Shown: positions 10,272 to 20,752, counted from the stretch's first letter. The stretch is DNA of 55,363 bases from Bacillus sp. S/N-304-OC-R1 (GCF_019749375.1 NZ_JACWFE010000027.1:1-55363), one strand, 5' to 3'. Made by a program: numbers and translations. Notes: generated by a model from the letters alone, not told the origin.

Positions 10272-11150
10272 TTACTCTGCTGCTTGTTTTAATTCCTCTA
10301 ATTCTTCCTTTGTATAAAGGTACTTTTCATTACAGAAATGGCATTGTGCCTCTGCTTTTCCTTCTTCGTCTATCATTTCTTGTATTTCATGAGCCCCTAA
10401 GCTAGTAATCACATTTCCAAATCTCTCTTTAGAGCATGTGCAAGTAAAAGAAACGGGCTGTTTCTCTAAAATTTTCAAATTGTCTTTTCCTAAAAGCTCG
10501 ATTAATAATTCCTCCGGAGTAAGACCTTGTTCAATAAGTTTAGATACCGGCGGAATTTTATTAAGACGTTCTTCAATTTGGCTGATTGTTTCTTCTTCCG
10601 TTCCAGGCATGAGCTGCAGAATAAATCCTCCTGCTGCCAAGATCGTGTTATCAGGATTCACAAGAACCCCTACTCCAACAGAAGAAGGCGTTTGTTCTGA
10701 AGTAACAAAGTAGTACGTAAAATCTTCCCCTAATTCTCCAGAAACAATCGGAACCTGCCCTGAGAAATGCTCTCTCATTCCGATATCTTTGATGACAGTA
10801 AGAGTCCCTGTAGTACCTACCGCACGCCGTACATCCAGCTTGCCTTGTTCATTTAAATCAAAGTGGGTTTGAGGATGTGTCACATAGCCGCGTACCTCTC
10901 CCTTTGAATTACTATCTACTAATATCGGGCCGATTGGGCCTCCGCCCTCGATCTTAATTGTGATCTTTTCTTCGCCTTTAAGCATGGCCCCCATCATTAC
11001 ACCTGCTGTCATGGATCTTCCAAGTGCTGCTGATGCTGTCGGCCAAGTTTGATGTCTTTTTTGAGCCTCGCCAACTGTCTCAGTTGTACGAGCAGCATAT
11101 GCACGAACTTGTCCATTAAATGCCAGTGCCTTAACTAAATAATCACCCAT
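10272..11150 (-). CDS. hslO: Redox-regulated chaperone Hsp33
   Basis: Cytoplasmic holdase activated by oxidation and heat, which unfold its C-terminal zinc domain. The 292-residue protein has the four zinc ligands Cys237, Cys239 (CTC) and Cys270, Cys273 (CHFC). The ATG at 11150 has AAGGAG upstream. It lies between coaX (35 bp upstream) and yacD (7 bp downstream), the same order as B. subtilis, where coaX-hslO-yacD form one unit. Confidence 0.95.
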   Translation of the reverse strand: MGDYLVKALAFNGQVRAYAARTTETVGEAQKRHQTWPTASAALGRSMTAGVMMGAMLKGEEKITIKIEGGGPIGPILVDSNSKGEVRGYVTHPQTHFDLNEQGKLDVRRAVGTTGTLTVIKDIGMREHFSGQVPIVSGELGEDFTYYFVTSEQTPSSVGVGVLVNPDNTILAAGGFILQLMPGTEEETISQIEERLNKIPPVSKLIEQGLTPEELLIELLGKDNLKILEKQPVSFTCTCSKERFGNVITSLGAHEIQEMIDEEGKAEAQCHFCNEKYLYTKEELEELKQAAE

Positions 11151-11185
11151 GTTAAATCTCCTTTCTTATGCTCTTCCCAGCTGTT

Positions 11186-11962
11186 CTATTTTGCAGTTTC
11201 CATGTTTCGCTTATAAATTAACTGCAGTCCTTTTAAAGTTAAAAATGGATCAACAATATCAATAACCGTTGACTCTTTTGAAATTAATCCTGCTAGCCCG
11301 CCTGTAGCAATGACCGTCGGGTCCTCTTTTGCCTGTTCTTTCATCCTTTTTACAATTCCCTCTACTTGGCCAACATAACCAAATAAAATGCCCGCCTGCA
11401 TAGCAGAAACGGTATTCTTTCCGATAATTCCTTCTGGACGGGCAATTTCAATTCTTGGAAGCTTGGCTGCTCTTGAATAAAGCGCCTCTGTTGAGATGCC
11501 AATCCCAGGAGCAATAGCACCTCCCATGTATTGTTTATTCTCATTAACATAACAATAGGTTGTAGCCGTACCAAAATCGACAATGATTAGTGGACTGCCG
11601 TAATCATGTATAGCAGCAACCGCATTCACAATACGGTCCGCCCCAACCTCTCTTGGATTTTCGTATTTTATATTTAAGCCTGTTTTAATACCAGGTCCAA
11701 CGATTAATGGTTTAATGTTAAAATACTTGTCACACATGCGCTCAAGTGCTGTCATAATAGGCGGAACAACAGAAGATATAATAATGCCATTAATATCATT
11801 AAAAGAAAGCTGTACATGTTCAAATAAAGATTTAATGACAATTCCATATTCATCTTCCGTTTTGTGCCGGTTTGTCTCAATTCGCCAATGGTACTTTAGC
11901 TCATCTCCATCATATACACCAAGCACCATATTTGTGTTCCCTATATCAAAAACAAATATCAT
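11186..11962 (-). CDS. coaX: Type III pantothenate kinase
   Basis: Phosphorylates pantothenate as the first step of coenzyme A synthesis; the type III family is insensitive to CoA feedback. The 258-residue ASKHA-fold protein has the phosphate-1 loop FDIGNTN (5-11) and DFGTATTY (about 128-135). The ATG at 11962 follows GGTGA by 7 nt; an in-frame GTG upstream (11974) overlaps that site and is rejected. Confidence 0.95.
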   Translation of the reverse strand: MIFVFDIGNTNMVLGVYDGDELKYHWRIETNRHKTEDEYGIVIKSLFEHVQLSFNDINGIIISSVVPPIMTALERMCDKYFNIKPLIVGPGIKTGLNIKYENPREVGADRIVNAVAAIHDYGSPLIIVDFGTATTYCYVNENKQYMGGAIAPGIGISTEALYSRAAKLPRIEIARPEGIIGKNTVSAMQAGILFGYVGQVEGIVKRMKEQAKEDPTVIATGGLAGLISKESTVIDIVDPFLTLKGLQLIYKRNMETAK

Positions 11963-12063
11963 TATATTCACCACTTTATTCTTTAAGTTTTGTTAGTTAA
12001 AACCATCAGCTTTTTCACTGAAAACATCATAACATAACTTGAAAGGAATCGTATAATCAGAAA

Positions 12064-12092
12064 CAAAAAAGCGCTCAAAATGAGCGCTTTTC
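12064..12092 (-). terminator. ftsH terminator
   Basis: A perfect 10-bp hairpin (AAAGCGCTCA 12068-12077 with TGAGCGCTTT 12081-12090) is followed by T residues on the minus strand. It lies 4 bp after the ftsH stop. Confidence 0.9.
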
Positions 12093-12095
12093 TCG

Positions 12096-14087
12096 TTACT
12101 CTTTTTTATCTTCTCCGATAGCAGGCGGATTTTCCATTTCTGCTGGAGTTGTATTTTCTCTAGCTTCAGGAATCTCACTTGTACCAGTATTGACTTCCTT
12201 GTTGATGTTAATATTTACTTTAACATCTGTTGTAGAGGCGTCATCTGCCTTAACAGTACGATCCGGTAATGTACCTTTTTCCATTAAATGCTTAATTTGC
12301 TCTGCATCAAGAGTTTCAACGTCAAGAAGAGTATTGGCAATTAAATCAAGCTTTTTACGGTTTTCTGTAAGAACCTTTTTCGCCTTTTCATAGCATTCTT
12401 TAATAATACGTTGAATTTCTAAATCAATCTCGTATGCAATCGCATCAGAGTAGTTTTGATCGTTATTGAAATCTCTGCCTAAGAACACTTGACCGCCTTG
12501 AGATTGGCCAAATTGTAATGGACCAAGCTTGTCACTCATACCAAATTCAGTAACCATTCTGCGTGCGATGCCTGTTGCGCGCTGGAAGTCGTTATGTGCT
12601 CCAGTACTTACTTCACCGAAGACAATTTCTTCAGCTACACGACCGCCAAGCAATCCAACAATTTTATCAAGAAGCTCAGGCTTTGTCATAAAGAAGCGGT
12701 CTTCTTTCGGTAACATTACCGCATATCCTCCAGCCTGGCCGCGAGGAACGATCGTAACTTTATGAACCATTTCAGCATCTTCAAGAACAACACCGATTAC
12801 AGTATGACCTGCTTCATGGAAAGCAACAATATTTCTTTCCTTTTTGGAAATGACTCTGCTTTTCTTAGCTGGACCAGCAATAACACGGTCCGTAGCTTCA
12901 TCAATATCCGTCATATCTATCTTTTTCTTATCTTGACGAGCAGCTACTAGAGCAGCTTCGTTTAATAGGTTTTCTAAGTCTGCACCTGAGAATCCAGGTG
13001 TACGCTGTGCAATAGCTTTCAAATTAACTGTGTCATCTAAAGGTTTATTCCTTGCGTGAACCTTAAGAACAGCTTCCCTTCCTTTTACATCTGGACGGTC
13101 AACCGTGATTTGACGGTCAAAGCGTCCTGGACGCAGTAAGGCAGGGTCTAAAATGTCTGGACGGTTTGTCGCAGCAACGATAATTATTCCTTCATTCGCA
13201 CCGAATCCATCCATTTCAACAAGCAATTGGTTTAGCGTTTGTTCACGTTCATCATGACCGCCGCCAAGTCCAGCGCCACGCTGGCGTCCAACTGCGTCAA
13301 TTTCATCAATGAAGATAATACATGGTGCATTCTTTTTCGCGTTTTCAAATAAATCACGAACACGGGAAGCACCTACCCCGACAAACATTTCAACGAAGTC
13401 TGAACCACTGATGGAGAAGAACGGTACTCCAGCTTCACCCGCTACAGCACGAGCAAGCAATGTTTTACCCGTTCCAGGAGGTCCCACAAGCAGAACTCCT
13501 TTAGGAATTCTGGCCCCTAGTTCAGAGAACTTTCTAGGATCCTTTAAGAATTCCACTACTTCAACAAGTTCCTGTTTCTCCTCATCTGCACCCGCTACAT
13601 CTTTAAAACGGACTTTCTTCTTACTTTCATCGTAAAGCTTTGCTTTACTTTTACCAAAATTCATTACACGGCTTCCACCGCCCTGTGCTTGGTTCAGCAG
13701 GAAGAAGAATAAAATGAAGATGATGATAAAAGGAATAATGGAAGTAAAGAAAGTAACCCAACCACTTGTTTCCTTAGCTGGCTGAAAATCTACTTTTGAT
13801 TTTTGAGCTAGCGTATCAATTCGGTCAAGTATACTATCACTATTCACAACATAAGTAAGGAAATACTGGTTTTTATCATACCCTTCAAGCTGGCCGCGTA
13901 CTTCAAACACGCCTCTTTCAGGCTGCATTGAAATAGACTTAATATCGCCGCTCTCCAAATGGCTTACAAATTCATCATAAGATATTTGTTTAGTCGGTTC
14001 ATTGTTGCCGTTAAAAAAGCTAACAACACCGATAATAACTAAAAATATTAATAAATAAAAGATGGTGTTCCGGAAGATCCGATTCAT
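12096..14087 (-). CDS. ftsH: ATP-dependent zinc metalloprotease FtsH
   Basis: Membrane-bound AAA+ protease that degrades membrane and regulatory proteins; in B. subtilis it is needed for sporulation. The 663-residue protein has two membrane segments (about 8-25 and 111-131) flanking an external domain, then Walker A GPPGTGKT (202-209), Walker B IIFIDEID (257-264) and the zinc motif HEAGH (424-428). The hydrophilic C-terminal tail (about 610-663) is low in complexity, as in other Bacilli. GGAGGAGG stands before the ATG. It is a single-gene unit with its own terminator. Confidence 0.97.
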   Translation of the reverse strand: MNRIFRNTIFYLLIFLVIIGVVSFFNGNNEPTKQISYDEFVSHLESGDIKSISMQPERGVFEVRGQLEGYDKNQYFLTYVVNSDSILDRIDTLAQKSKVDFQPAKETSGWVTFFTSIIPFIIIFILFFFLLNQAQGGGSRVMNFGKSKAKLYDESKKKVRFKDVAGADEEKQELVEVVEFLKDPRKFSELGARIPKGVLLVGPPGTGKTLLARAVAGEAGVPFFSISGSDFVEMFVGVGASRVRDLFENAKKNAPCIIFIDEIDAVGRQRGAGLGGGHDEREQTLNQLLVEMDGFGANEGIIIVAATNRPDILDPALLRPGRFDRQITVDRPDVKGREAVLKVHARNKPLDDTVNLKAIAQRTPGFSGADLENLLNEAALVAARQDKKKIDMTDIDEATDRVIAGPAKKSRVISKKERNIVAFHEAGHTVIGVVLEDAEMVHKVTIVPRGQAGGYAVMLPKEDRFFMTKPELLDKIVGLLGGRVAEEIVFGEVSTGAHNDFQRATGIARRMVTEFGMSDKLGPLQFGQSQGGQVFLGRDFNNDQNYSDAIAYEIDLEIQRIIKECYEKAKKVLTENRKKLDLIANTLLDVETLDAEQIKHLMEKGTLPDRTVKADDASTTDVKVNININKEVNTGTSEIPEARENTTPAEMENPPAIGEDKKE

Positions 14088-14231
14088 CCCTTACCTCCTC
14101 CCACGGTTAACAAACTATAATGTATAGTAGCATAGTGAATTGTGACAATACAAGGATTTACACTTTTCAACACTGGGATTATTCTGGCTGTAAAAAAGGC
14201 TTATTAAAAATAATGAACTTACTTATTAATA

Positions 14232-14777
14232 TTAATTGTTGTTGCTATAAATTTCTGGTTTAAGAACTCCGATATATGGTAAATTACGGTATTTCTCAGC
14301 ATAATCTAATCCATAGCCTACAACAAATTCATCAGGAACAATGAATCCTACATAATCAGCCTTTAGATCTACTTTTCGACCTGTTGGCTTATCAAGTAAT
14401 GTAACAATTTTAATGGACTTTGCCTTACGATAACGGAATAAATCAACCAAGTAGCTTAAAGTCAGACCGCTGTCGATAATATCTTCAATAATTAGAATGT
14501 CCCGACCCTCAACTGATGTATCCAAATCTTTAACAATTTTAACTTCACCTGAAGAAACTGTAGAGTTTCCATAGCTAGAAACATCCATGAAGTCCATTTC
14601 TAGATAAGTATCCATATGCTTTAGCAGGTCTGCCATAAAAGGCATAGCCCCTTTTAAAATCCCGATAGCAAGTGGAAAACGGTCTTTATATTCCTCTGTT
14701 AGCTCTGCTGCAAGTGCTTTTGTTTTTGTCAGGATTTCTTCTTCCGATATTAGTACCTTTTCAATATCATTTTTCAT
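14232..14777 (-). CDS. hpt: Hypoxanthine phosphoribosyltransferase
   Basis: Salvages hypoxanthine and guanine with PRPP to IMP and GMP. The 181-residue protein has the PRPP-binding signature [13 protein letters not shown] (94-106). In B. subtilis HprT also forms a complex with FtsH and, with TilS, lies in an essential tilS-hprT-ftsH cluster; the order here is the same. The ATG is preceded by AGGGGG 10 nt upstream. The 144-bp gap to ftsH must hold the ftsH promoter; none stands out strongly. Confidence 0.95.
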   Translation of the reverse strand: MKNDIEKVLISEEEILTKTKALAAELTEEYKDRFPLAIGILKGAMPFMADLLKHMDTYLEMDFMDVSSYGNSTVSSGEVKIVKDLDTSVEGRDILIIEDIIDSGLTLSYLVDLFRYRKAKSIKIVTLLDKPTGRKVDLKADYVGFIVPDEFVVGYGLDYAEKYRNLPYIGVLKPEIYSNNN

Positions 14778-14875
14778 CTTTCGTGTGCCCCCTAGAAGAT
14801 CATTGCTCGTTATTAAGTGGTGATTTCATTTCAGTTGTAAGCTGTAGCCTGCTTTTCTTGTCGCTGCTTATAAAA

Positions 14876-16264
14876 TTAATTCTCCAAATAAGTTAAACAA
14901 ATATAACTTGAATTTGAACCTTGCTCCAATGAATATTTGGACTCCTTTATCCCGGGTATCCATAGGATCTCACCTTTGCTATCGGTTACAATCGGCCAAA
15001 TATTCCGCTCTGGCAGCGGTACCTTTTTATCAATAAAAATGTCTTTTATTTTCTTAGACCCTTCCATCCCTTTTAATGTCATACGGTCTCCATTTTCTCT
15101 TGTTCGAATAATGAGCGGAAGAGAAATTGTCTGATGATCTAAAAGAAGGTTTTTTGTATGAGAGCCTTCATTAAGATTATTTGCATAAGCAAATAATATA
15201 GAACTGCCGTTTGGCAGCTTAACCTCTCCGGGTTCCGCTATTTCAAAACGATAGGATTGTACTGAATTAGTACGAAATAGAAAATGGCATTTTTCGTATG
15301 AACGTACAATATTCAAACCGCTTGGGAAATGAAGGGTTCCAGACGGGTGAGGACTGCTCATTAATGAAAAAACATTTTCAATATGTATTGCAGATAAAGA
15401 TGCAGGTTTATTCTTATAAAGATAGTTTAATATTAGTTGAATACCTCTCCTTTGTAAAGGTATTGGCATAGCTTGAAAATCCATTATATTCACGATTATT
15501 TCCTGTTCAGTTTTCTTTTCCATTACTTTATTCATTTTTTGGACAGTTAATTCCTGCAAAAATGCCTCATCACTTTGAATTTCTTCACTAAACCGCTGAA
15601 AATGCTCATGAACCTGGGGATTTTCCTTCCTTAAAAAAGGCATAATTTCTTTACGAAAACGATTTCGGCTGTATATATCTTTTTCATTGCTTGGATCTCT
15701 CCGAGGATTTAAATCATGCTCGGAACAATAATTTTCTATTTGCTCTCTATTTAGACACAAAAAAGGGCGGAGGATTTGTCCCTTACCGAAGGGCCTCATA
15801 AAGACTATTCCAGCCCTAGCATCCCCCGAACTCCCTCTCGTTAGCCGCATTAGAATCGTTTCAACCTGGTCATCTCCATGATGTCCTAAAACAAGATAAT
15901 CGGCTTCAAATCTTTCCATCATTTTTTCGAAAAAACGGTATCTGCATTCTCTTGCTGCAATTTGTGAACTCTTTCCTGTTGCTTCTATGTATTCAGGAAC
16001 ATTGATCTGTTCCATTTCGAACGGAATTCCTTTTGTCCTGCAAAATTCCTGAACGAATGTTGCATCCGCTAAAGATTCTTCTCCTCTAAACATATGGTCC
16101 ACGTGAGCTGCTACCATAAAAAGGTTTAATTGCTGTCTTCTGCTCCAAAAATAGTGAAGAAGAGCCAGTGAATCAGGCCCTCCCGAAACACCTATCAATA
16201 GCCGTTTATTTTCTAACTTCATATTTTTACGCTGAAGAAAAGCTCTTACTTTTGCATCTAGCAT
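14876..16264 (-). CDS. tilS: tRNA(Ile)-lysidine synthetase
   Basis: Converts C34 of the minor tRNA-Ile(CAU) to lysidine, so that it reads AUA and is charged with isoleucine; essential. The 462-residue protein has the N-type ATP pyrophosphatase loop SGGPDS (27-32) and the C-terminal TilS domains. The start is the ATG at 16264 with AAGGAAGA upstream; an in-frame ATG at 16282 is worse placed. AUA decoding by this enzyme matters for the AUA codon proposed as the sspF start. Confidence 0.95.
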   Translation of the reverse strand: MLDAKVRAFLQRKNMKLENKRLLIGVSGGPDSLALLHYFWSRRQQLNLFMVAAHVDHMFRGEESLADATFVQEFCRTKGIPFEMEQINVPEYIEATGKSSQIAARECRYRFFEKMMERFEADYLVLGHHGDDQVETILMRLTRGSSGDARAGIVFMRPFGKGQILRPFLCLNREQIENYCSEHDLNPRRDPSNEKDIYSRNRFRKEIMPFLRKENPQVHEHFQRFSEEIQSDEAFLQELTVQKMNKVMEKKTEQEIIVNIMDFQAMPIPLQRRGIQLILNYLYKNKPASLSAIHIENVFSLMSSPHPSGTLHFPSGLNIVRSYEKCHFLFRTNSVQSYRFEIAEPGEVKLPNGSSILFAYANNLNEGSHTKNLLLDHQTISLPLIIRTRENGDRMTLKGMEGSKKIKDIFIDKKVPLPERNIWPIVTDSKGEILWIPGIKESKYSLEQGSNSSYICLTYLEN

Positions 16265-16361
16265 ATGCTTCTTCCTTATCATTAAATTTACAACTTGATG
16301 TCCTTAATATACTTAAAGCATACCATTTTTATTGCATCTCTTTCAAAAAGAATCAATGCCG

Positions 16362-17375
16362 CTAGACTAATTGACCGTATATATAAATAACATAAAGAAG
16401 AGAAATAATCAGAAAAATTAAGATTGTTTCTAAAACCCCTCCCCTTTTTTTCTTTTTTAAATAGGATTGCCGGCTCACGTTAATATTATTTTTTACTACC
16501 TTTGTTTGCCCTCTTTTTTGCGCAGTTTTGTTTTTTTGAGGCTGAGGCTTTGGCTGCTGGGTCTGATTCTGATTCTGATTCTGTTGCAGCATATAACTTC
16601 TCATTTCCTCTGCAGATGTAAACTTCCCTTGTAAAGCGTGTAAAATAAGTCCTTCAAATTTTAATAACTCCTTCTTTTGCCTGATCATAGATATGAGCTG
16701 CTTCAAATCTCCTGAAGTTTTGTGAAACCTTTTCGGGTAGGCAATATTAATAAGAATCATACCCACGGCAAAAAGGTCATAAGCGGGATCCGCCTTTCTA
16801 GTACCAAGCCCCCAATATCCCCGATCAAAAAACTCCGTGAATTCCTTAATAGCGCGTCCTTGTAACGTCGTACCGCCAACATCAATACAGCGAATCCGAG
16901 GCGGAGGCCCTGTCACAATTAGATTTTCAGGCTTTAAGTCTCCAAATACCCAGCCGCTTTCATGAAGCTTATGTAAATCACTAAGGAGCTGAAGAATAAC
17001 GACTTCTATCCATGCTGAGCCCTTCTGCTCAATAAATGTTAAAAGGTTAGGTCCTTCAATATATTCCATAACATAAAAAGGGATTTGTCTGCCTTTGTTT
17101 ATCCAATCATCAACGTCAAGCAAAGAAGGCCCAAGGGCAGAGCCTGGGACCTTAGCAAAAGATTTTAATACATTTACTTCAGATGTTATGGACATTCCAT
17201 TATCGCTCAATTTCAACGCAACCTTTTGACTGCCTGATTGAGCCAAATACACAATACCATTTGCTCCAAACCCTAGCTCCTTTATAATGGTATAGCGATT
17301 ATGATGCCATTTTCCTTCAATGACTGTACCAGGATAAAAATTAAACTGACTCTTCAAAGAATGATTCATCATCAC
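16362..17375 (-). CDS. yabT: Sporulation-linked Ser/Thr protein kinase YabT
   Basis: Hanks-type kinase; in B. subtilis it is membrane-anchored, DNA-activated, and phosphorylates RecA and AbrB. The 337-residue protein has the glycine loop LGFGANGIVYLA (34-45), the ATP lysine in VALKLSD (Lys55), catalytic Asp146 in FGDLKPEN (the usual Arg before Asp is Gly), DVGG (165-168) in place of DFG, a Gln/Asn/Lys-rich linker (about 265-305), and one C-terminal membrane helix (about 314-335). The GTG at 17375 overlaps yabS by 35 bp and is preceded by AAGGAG. Confidence 0.92.
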   Translation of the reverse strand: MMMNHSLKSQFNFYPGTVIEGKWHHNRYTIIKELGFGANGIVYLAQSGSQKVALKLSDNGMSITSEVNVLKSFAKVPGSALGPSLLDVDDWINKGRQIPFYVMEYIEGPNLLTFIEQKGSAWIEVVILQLLSDLHKLHESGWVFGDLKPENLIVTGPPPRIRCIDVGGTTLQGRAIKEFTEFFDRGYWGLGTRKADPAYDLFAVGMILINIAYPKRFHKTSGDLKQLISMIRQKKELLKFEGLILHALQGKFTSAEEMRSYMLQQNQNQNQTQQPKPQPQKNKTAQKRGQTKVVKNNINVSRQSYLKKKKRGGVLETILIFLIISLLYVIYIYGQLV

Positions 17376-18078
17376 GGGAAAGCAGACTCCTTAATGAGCG
17401 TTTTTTCTTAAAATAGGTTAGTGCTTCACGTATGGCTGGTCCTGTCGGGGTAATGCCGCCTGTTGTTAATTTCCCAAATATACTAGTTAACGCTCCTAGA
17501 TTCGGCGACCAATCCAGCAGCTTTTCTACTTCATTCTTTTTCCCTGGAAATACAAAAACAGAAAAGCGATTTTCTCCTGAACGCGCATTTAAGCTTAATG
17601 ACAAATCGAGCAGCGCTTCCTTTACGGTTGGGAGCTTATGTGTCATGCTTGCGCTCGTATCGACTAATACAAGTACTTCTAGCTCTACTGTTTCTCCGAG
17701 CTCATCAACAACCTCCATGACCTCGCCTCTTTGGTCGGGAGGAAGATCTTCAACTGTTTTGGCTCCCCCTAGAATTTGCTGTAACTCACGATTCACAACC
17801 CCCTGTAGAGTCTGTGTCATCGCTTTTCTTGTTACCATTTGAACAGTATGGGAAAGCTGCTTGGCATAGACAACCTGGCTGATCCCTCCCCCTGACATAG
17901 CGATTCCTTCAATTTCATTCATACTTTTTTCATCTATAACATCTTTTTCCATGACTCCAATGACATTTACAGTAATCCCCTGCTCCTTGGCTAAGGCAGC
18001 CATAGCCATAGGATCCTCACCTTGATTAGAGCAGCCATCTGTTATTAATAGTATTTGCTTTAACGTGCCTGTTTTCAT
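17341..18078 (-). CDS. yabS: VWA-domain protein YabS
   Basis: A 245-residue protein of unknown function from the sporulation cluster spoIIE-yabS-yabT. It contains a von Willebrand A metal site DTSAS (140-144) and an N-terminal segment LLITDGCSNQ (10-19) resembling a second partial VWA fold. The ATG at 18078 follows GGAGGGGAG; an in-frame ATG at 18093 overlaps that site. The ribosome-binding site is one arm of a 10-bp inverted repeat (18084-18133), so translation may be controlled. It overlaps yabT by 35 bp. Confidence 0.88.
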   Translation of the reverse strand: MKTGTLKQILLITDGCSNQGEDPMAMAALAKEQGITVNVIGVMEKDVIDEKSMNEIEGIAMSGGGISQVVYAKQLSHTVQMVTRKAMTQTLQGVVNRELQQILGGAKTVEDLPPDQRGEVMEVVDELGETVELEVLVLVDTSASMTHKLPTVKEALLDLSLSLNARSGENRFSVFVFPGKKNEVEKLLDWSPNLGALTSIFGKLTTGGITPTGPAIREALTYFKKKRSLRSLLSRDDESFFEESV

Positions 18079-18083
18079 AAAGC

Positions 18084-18133
18084 TCCCCTCCATTTTTATA
18101 AATTTATCTACATTTTCGACTTTATGGAGGGGA
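18084..18133 (-). promoter_or_regulatory. Hairpin covering the yabS ribosome-binding site
   Basis: TCCCCTCCAT (18084-18093) and ATGGAGGGGA (18124-18133) are perfect 10-bp inverted repeats, 30 bp apart. In mRNA reading through from spoIIE, the upstream arm would pair with the yabS Shine-Dalgarno sequence. A transcript starting inside the loop would escape. The function is inferred. Confidence 0.5.
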
Positions 18134-18169
18134 AATATACATATTTTCTTTTTATTTGGGTTAAATTAA

Positions 18170-20653
18170 CTAATTAGCTTTTTTTCGTAATGCGTGAACA
18201 GGAATACTTGTCCACTTTGGTGTATTATGCTTGATTTTGGCTACTACTACCGTCATGTCATCTTCGATATTGCCTGATCTGGACCGAATAACCTCCTCCA
18301 TAATTAAATCGGCTACATCTTGAGGGTTATCGGTTTTTAGCTCGCATATTTTTCTCTTCATCCATAGGTCGAAGTTTTCTACATGCTTTGGTCCTTCAAA
18401 GATACCGTCACTCATCATAATTAAGAGATCTCCTGCTTTCAGCTGCTCGCTCACAACATCTACTTCAAACTCCTGCAGAATACCCATTGGTAGATTGCTT
18501 GCTTCTACCTTTAATACCTTCGTTCCACGTTTAATAAAGCTTGGGGTTGATCCTATTTTTAAAAACTCTACTCCTGCATTTTGAAGATCAATCATCGCTA
18601 AATCGAGGGTAGAGAATATTTCATCTGTTGTACGCAACGCGAGAACAGAGTTTACGGACTTGATCGCTACCTTCTCCTCAATCCCTGACTGAAGGATTTT
18701 CTGTAAAAGCTGAAGCGTTTCTTTGCTTTCAATATGAGCTCGCTCTCCATTCCCCATTCCATCGCTGATAGCAATCGCAAATTTCCCGCACCCTAACTCG
18801 ATTGTAGAATAACTATCACCCGAAATAAATCCACCGTCTTTTGCAGCATGTGCGACCCCTGTTTCAACCGTAAAAGCTTTGGCGGATCGGAAGGTTACAT
18901 GACAGAAGCCATTCGGATAGGTTGAACACTCTTCTGAATTGACAACAATCGTTTCTCCCAAAATATCAGAAAGCATTGGAGCAATTAGCTTTTCGCATTC
19001 TCCATGTCCTTGGCAGTAAGGAATGGTCATATCAATATCTACATTTCTTTGTTCTAAACTATAAATCTCCACTTGTTCAATATGAATGCCAAAATCCTGC
19101 AGTGCTTCTAAAATAAGCTCTTCCTGCTTATGATGATTTTCTCTTTCTCTTTGAATTTCCTTAGCAAAATCACCCATTACTTCAGAAACGCCTCGTAATT
19201 GATCCGCTACTAATTTTCTGCTTTCCTTCACTTGTTTCTTTAGCTTTTGGTTCGCGTAGTAAAAGGTCAGCTCCTGCTGAATAACCTCCGTTACCTTTTT
19301 CGATCTCGTACAATGCTTTTCCCATTCCCTAGAGAGCTTTGGCGTAATTTCACCATAATTTTCATCCAATTCATTCATAATCTCTTCCATATAGGCATAG
19401 GTTGTATCAAAGTTCCTTGTCCAGCAATGCTCCTTCTTAAAACAACTTTGACATGTTTTACTCGTTACATTACTTAAGAAATAATCAAGCTCCCGACCGT
19501 TGTCATCCTCTTCCCACTCAGTCGGCTCATCATAGGATGAAAAGCTTTTCGAAAGCGCTTGGAAGACATTCGAAAATTGTGCCACTCTTTGAGCTGTAAC
19601 ATCTCGCATTTTCCGCATGTATTGCTGCTGTTCAGCTGCGTACTCAGGTGTGCCGGGAATATTTTTGGCAAGTTTTGATGATAAAGCTTGAGGAGTAAGT
19701 AGAAACAATAAAATAGCAGCGGTAGATTCTAATACTGTTTTTAATAGAGTTCCACTTTCTTCTCCGTACATGCCAATCAATAATGTAGCAATCATAAGCC
19801 CTGCAGCAACACCGATTTTCCTGCCTTCTTTTAACAGGCCGCCAAGAAGGCCGGCAAAGGCTAGCAAACTCATATGAAAGAAGCTGGATACATTCGCTAA
19901 ACTAAAAATTAAGCCAGTTACGACCCCAACAGTTGATCCGACAGTGGCACCAGCAACAAAGGAGAACAGCAAAACGAGATATCTTGACATAATATGTTCA
20001 ACAGACAAATCATAAACAGACCACCCAATCGTACCGGTCATAACCGAAGCAAGCATAATGATTAAACAAACAATTTCTTCTGTTTTCAGCGATTGACGGC
20101 GCTTGTTAATAGAGAGGAGCGGAATGCTCTGAATAAAGATCAGCGTAAGAATAAATCCAAGACTTGCCTCTACCCCAGCCATCATACCGTCATAAATGGT
20201 CAGCCGATTTGTTAATATGAAATCCTCTGCCAATTTTCCACCGAGCAATGTTAAAAACACAAAAAATGGCAAGGCGCGTATTTCATTATGAAGCCATTTC
20301 CTTGCAATGCGAAAGGCGAATAAGAACAGAAACGTAATGCCAAAAACAGATACTGCATTTGAAATCGAGATCGTAGCAGCACCAGCAATTAGCCCTACTA
20401 ACGCAATGGGGGCTTTATCCCTTCTGATGAAAAAAACCGCAGCAAAAAACGGGAGACTAAAAGGAGTAAGCTTGGCCAAAATTAATGCTCTGCCAAGTAA
20501 AAAACCAATCAATAAAAGCAGATAGCCCTTCTTAATAAAAAAGGTTTCCATCCATAACTGAAATTTACCTAATCCCTTCGCGAATTCCAATTTGGGTCTG
20601 TCAAAATTCACTTCTCCGATCGGCTCAATTAAATTCCTTTCTACCTTTTCCAT
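18170..20653 (-). CDS. spoIIE: Stage II sporulation protein E, PP2C phosphatase
   Basis: Dephosphorylates SpoIIAA-P to release sigma-F in the forespore and works with FtsZ at the polar septum. The 827-residue protein has an N-terminal region with about ten membrane segments (about 45-335), a central FtsZ-interaction/oligomerisation region, and a C-terminal PP2C domain with metal-binding aspartates in ISDGMGNGERA, MSDGIFEG and DDMTVVV. The ATG has GGGGAG upstream. It is driven by a sigma-A promoter with a 21-bp spacer and a nearby imperfect Spo0A box. Confidence 0.97.
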   Translation of the reverse strand: MEKVERNLIEPIGEVNFDRPKLEFAKGLGKFQLWMETFFIKKGYLLLLIGFLLGRALILAKLTPFSLPFFAAVFFIRRDKAPIALVGLIAGAATISISNAVSVFGITFLFLFAFRIARKWLHNEIRALPFFVFLTLLGGKLAEDFILTNRLTIYDGMMAGVEASLGFILTLIFIQSIPLLSINKRRQSLKTEEIVCLIIMLASVMTGTIGWSVYDLSVEHIMSRYLVLLFSFVAGATVGSTVGVVTGLIFSLANVSSFFHMSLLAFAGLLGGLLKEGRKIGVAAGLMIATLLIGMYGEESGTLLKTVLESTAAILLFLLTPQALSSKLAKNIPGTPEYAAEQQQYMRKMRDVTAQRVAQFSNVFQALSKSFSSYDEPTEWEEDDNGRELDYFLSNVTSKTCQSCFKKEHCWTRNFDTTYAYMEEIMNELDENYGEITPKLSREWEKHCTRSKKVTEVIQQELTFYYANQKLKKQVKESRKLVADQLRGVSEVMGDFAKEIQRERENHHKQEELILEALQDFGIHIEQVEIYSLEQRNVDIDMTIPYCQGHGECEKLIAPMLSDILGETIVVNSEECSTYPNGFCHVTFRSAKAFTVETGVAHAAKDGGFISGDSYSTIELGCGKFAIAISDGMGNGERAHIESKETLQLLQKILQSGIEEKVAIKSVNSVLALRTTDEIFSTLDLAMIDLQNAGVEFLKIGSTPSFIKRGTKVLKVEASNLPMGILQEFEVDVVSEQLKAGDLLIMMSDGIFEGPKHVENFDLWMKRKICELKTDNPQDVADLIMEEVIRSRSGNIEDDMTVVVAKIKHNTPKWTSIPVHALRKKAN

Positions 20654-20686
20654 TTTATTACACTCCCCATCCTTTATCGTACTGCT

Positions 20687-20752
20687 ATTATAAATTCAAT
20701 AGAACTAGAAGTTTGTCAAAATACCGGACAGGCTTTTATTTTTCGTTCGACG
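20687..20752 (-). promoter_or_regulatory. spoIIE promoter: sigma-A with 21-bp spacer and 0A box
   Basis: TTGACA (20714-20719) and TATAAT (20687-20692) are both perfect but 21 bp apart instead of 17. A 0A-box-like CGTCGAA lies at 20746-20752 (minus strand; consensus TGNCGAA, one mismatch). A Spo0A-dependent sigma-A promoter with abnormally long spacing is the known B. subtilis spoIIE design. The rest of the 417-bp gap to yabR (20753-20980) holds no gene or tRNA that I can support. Confidence 0.85.

Noticed and set aside
13309..13635. Plus-strand frame of 108 codons inside ftsH
   Set aside because: Shadow of a certain gene; no start signal.
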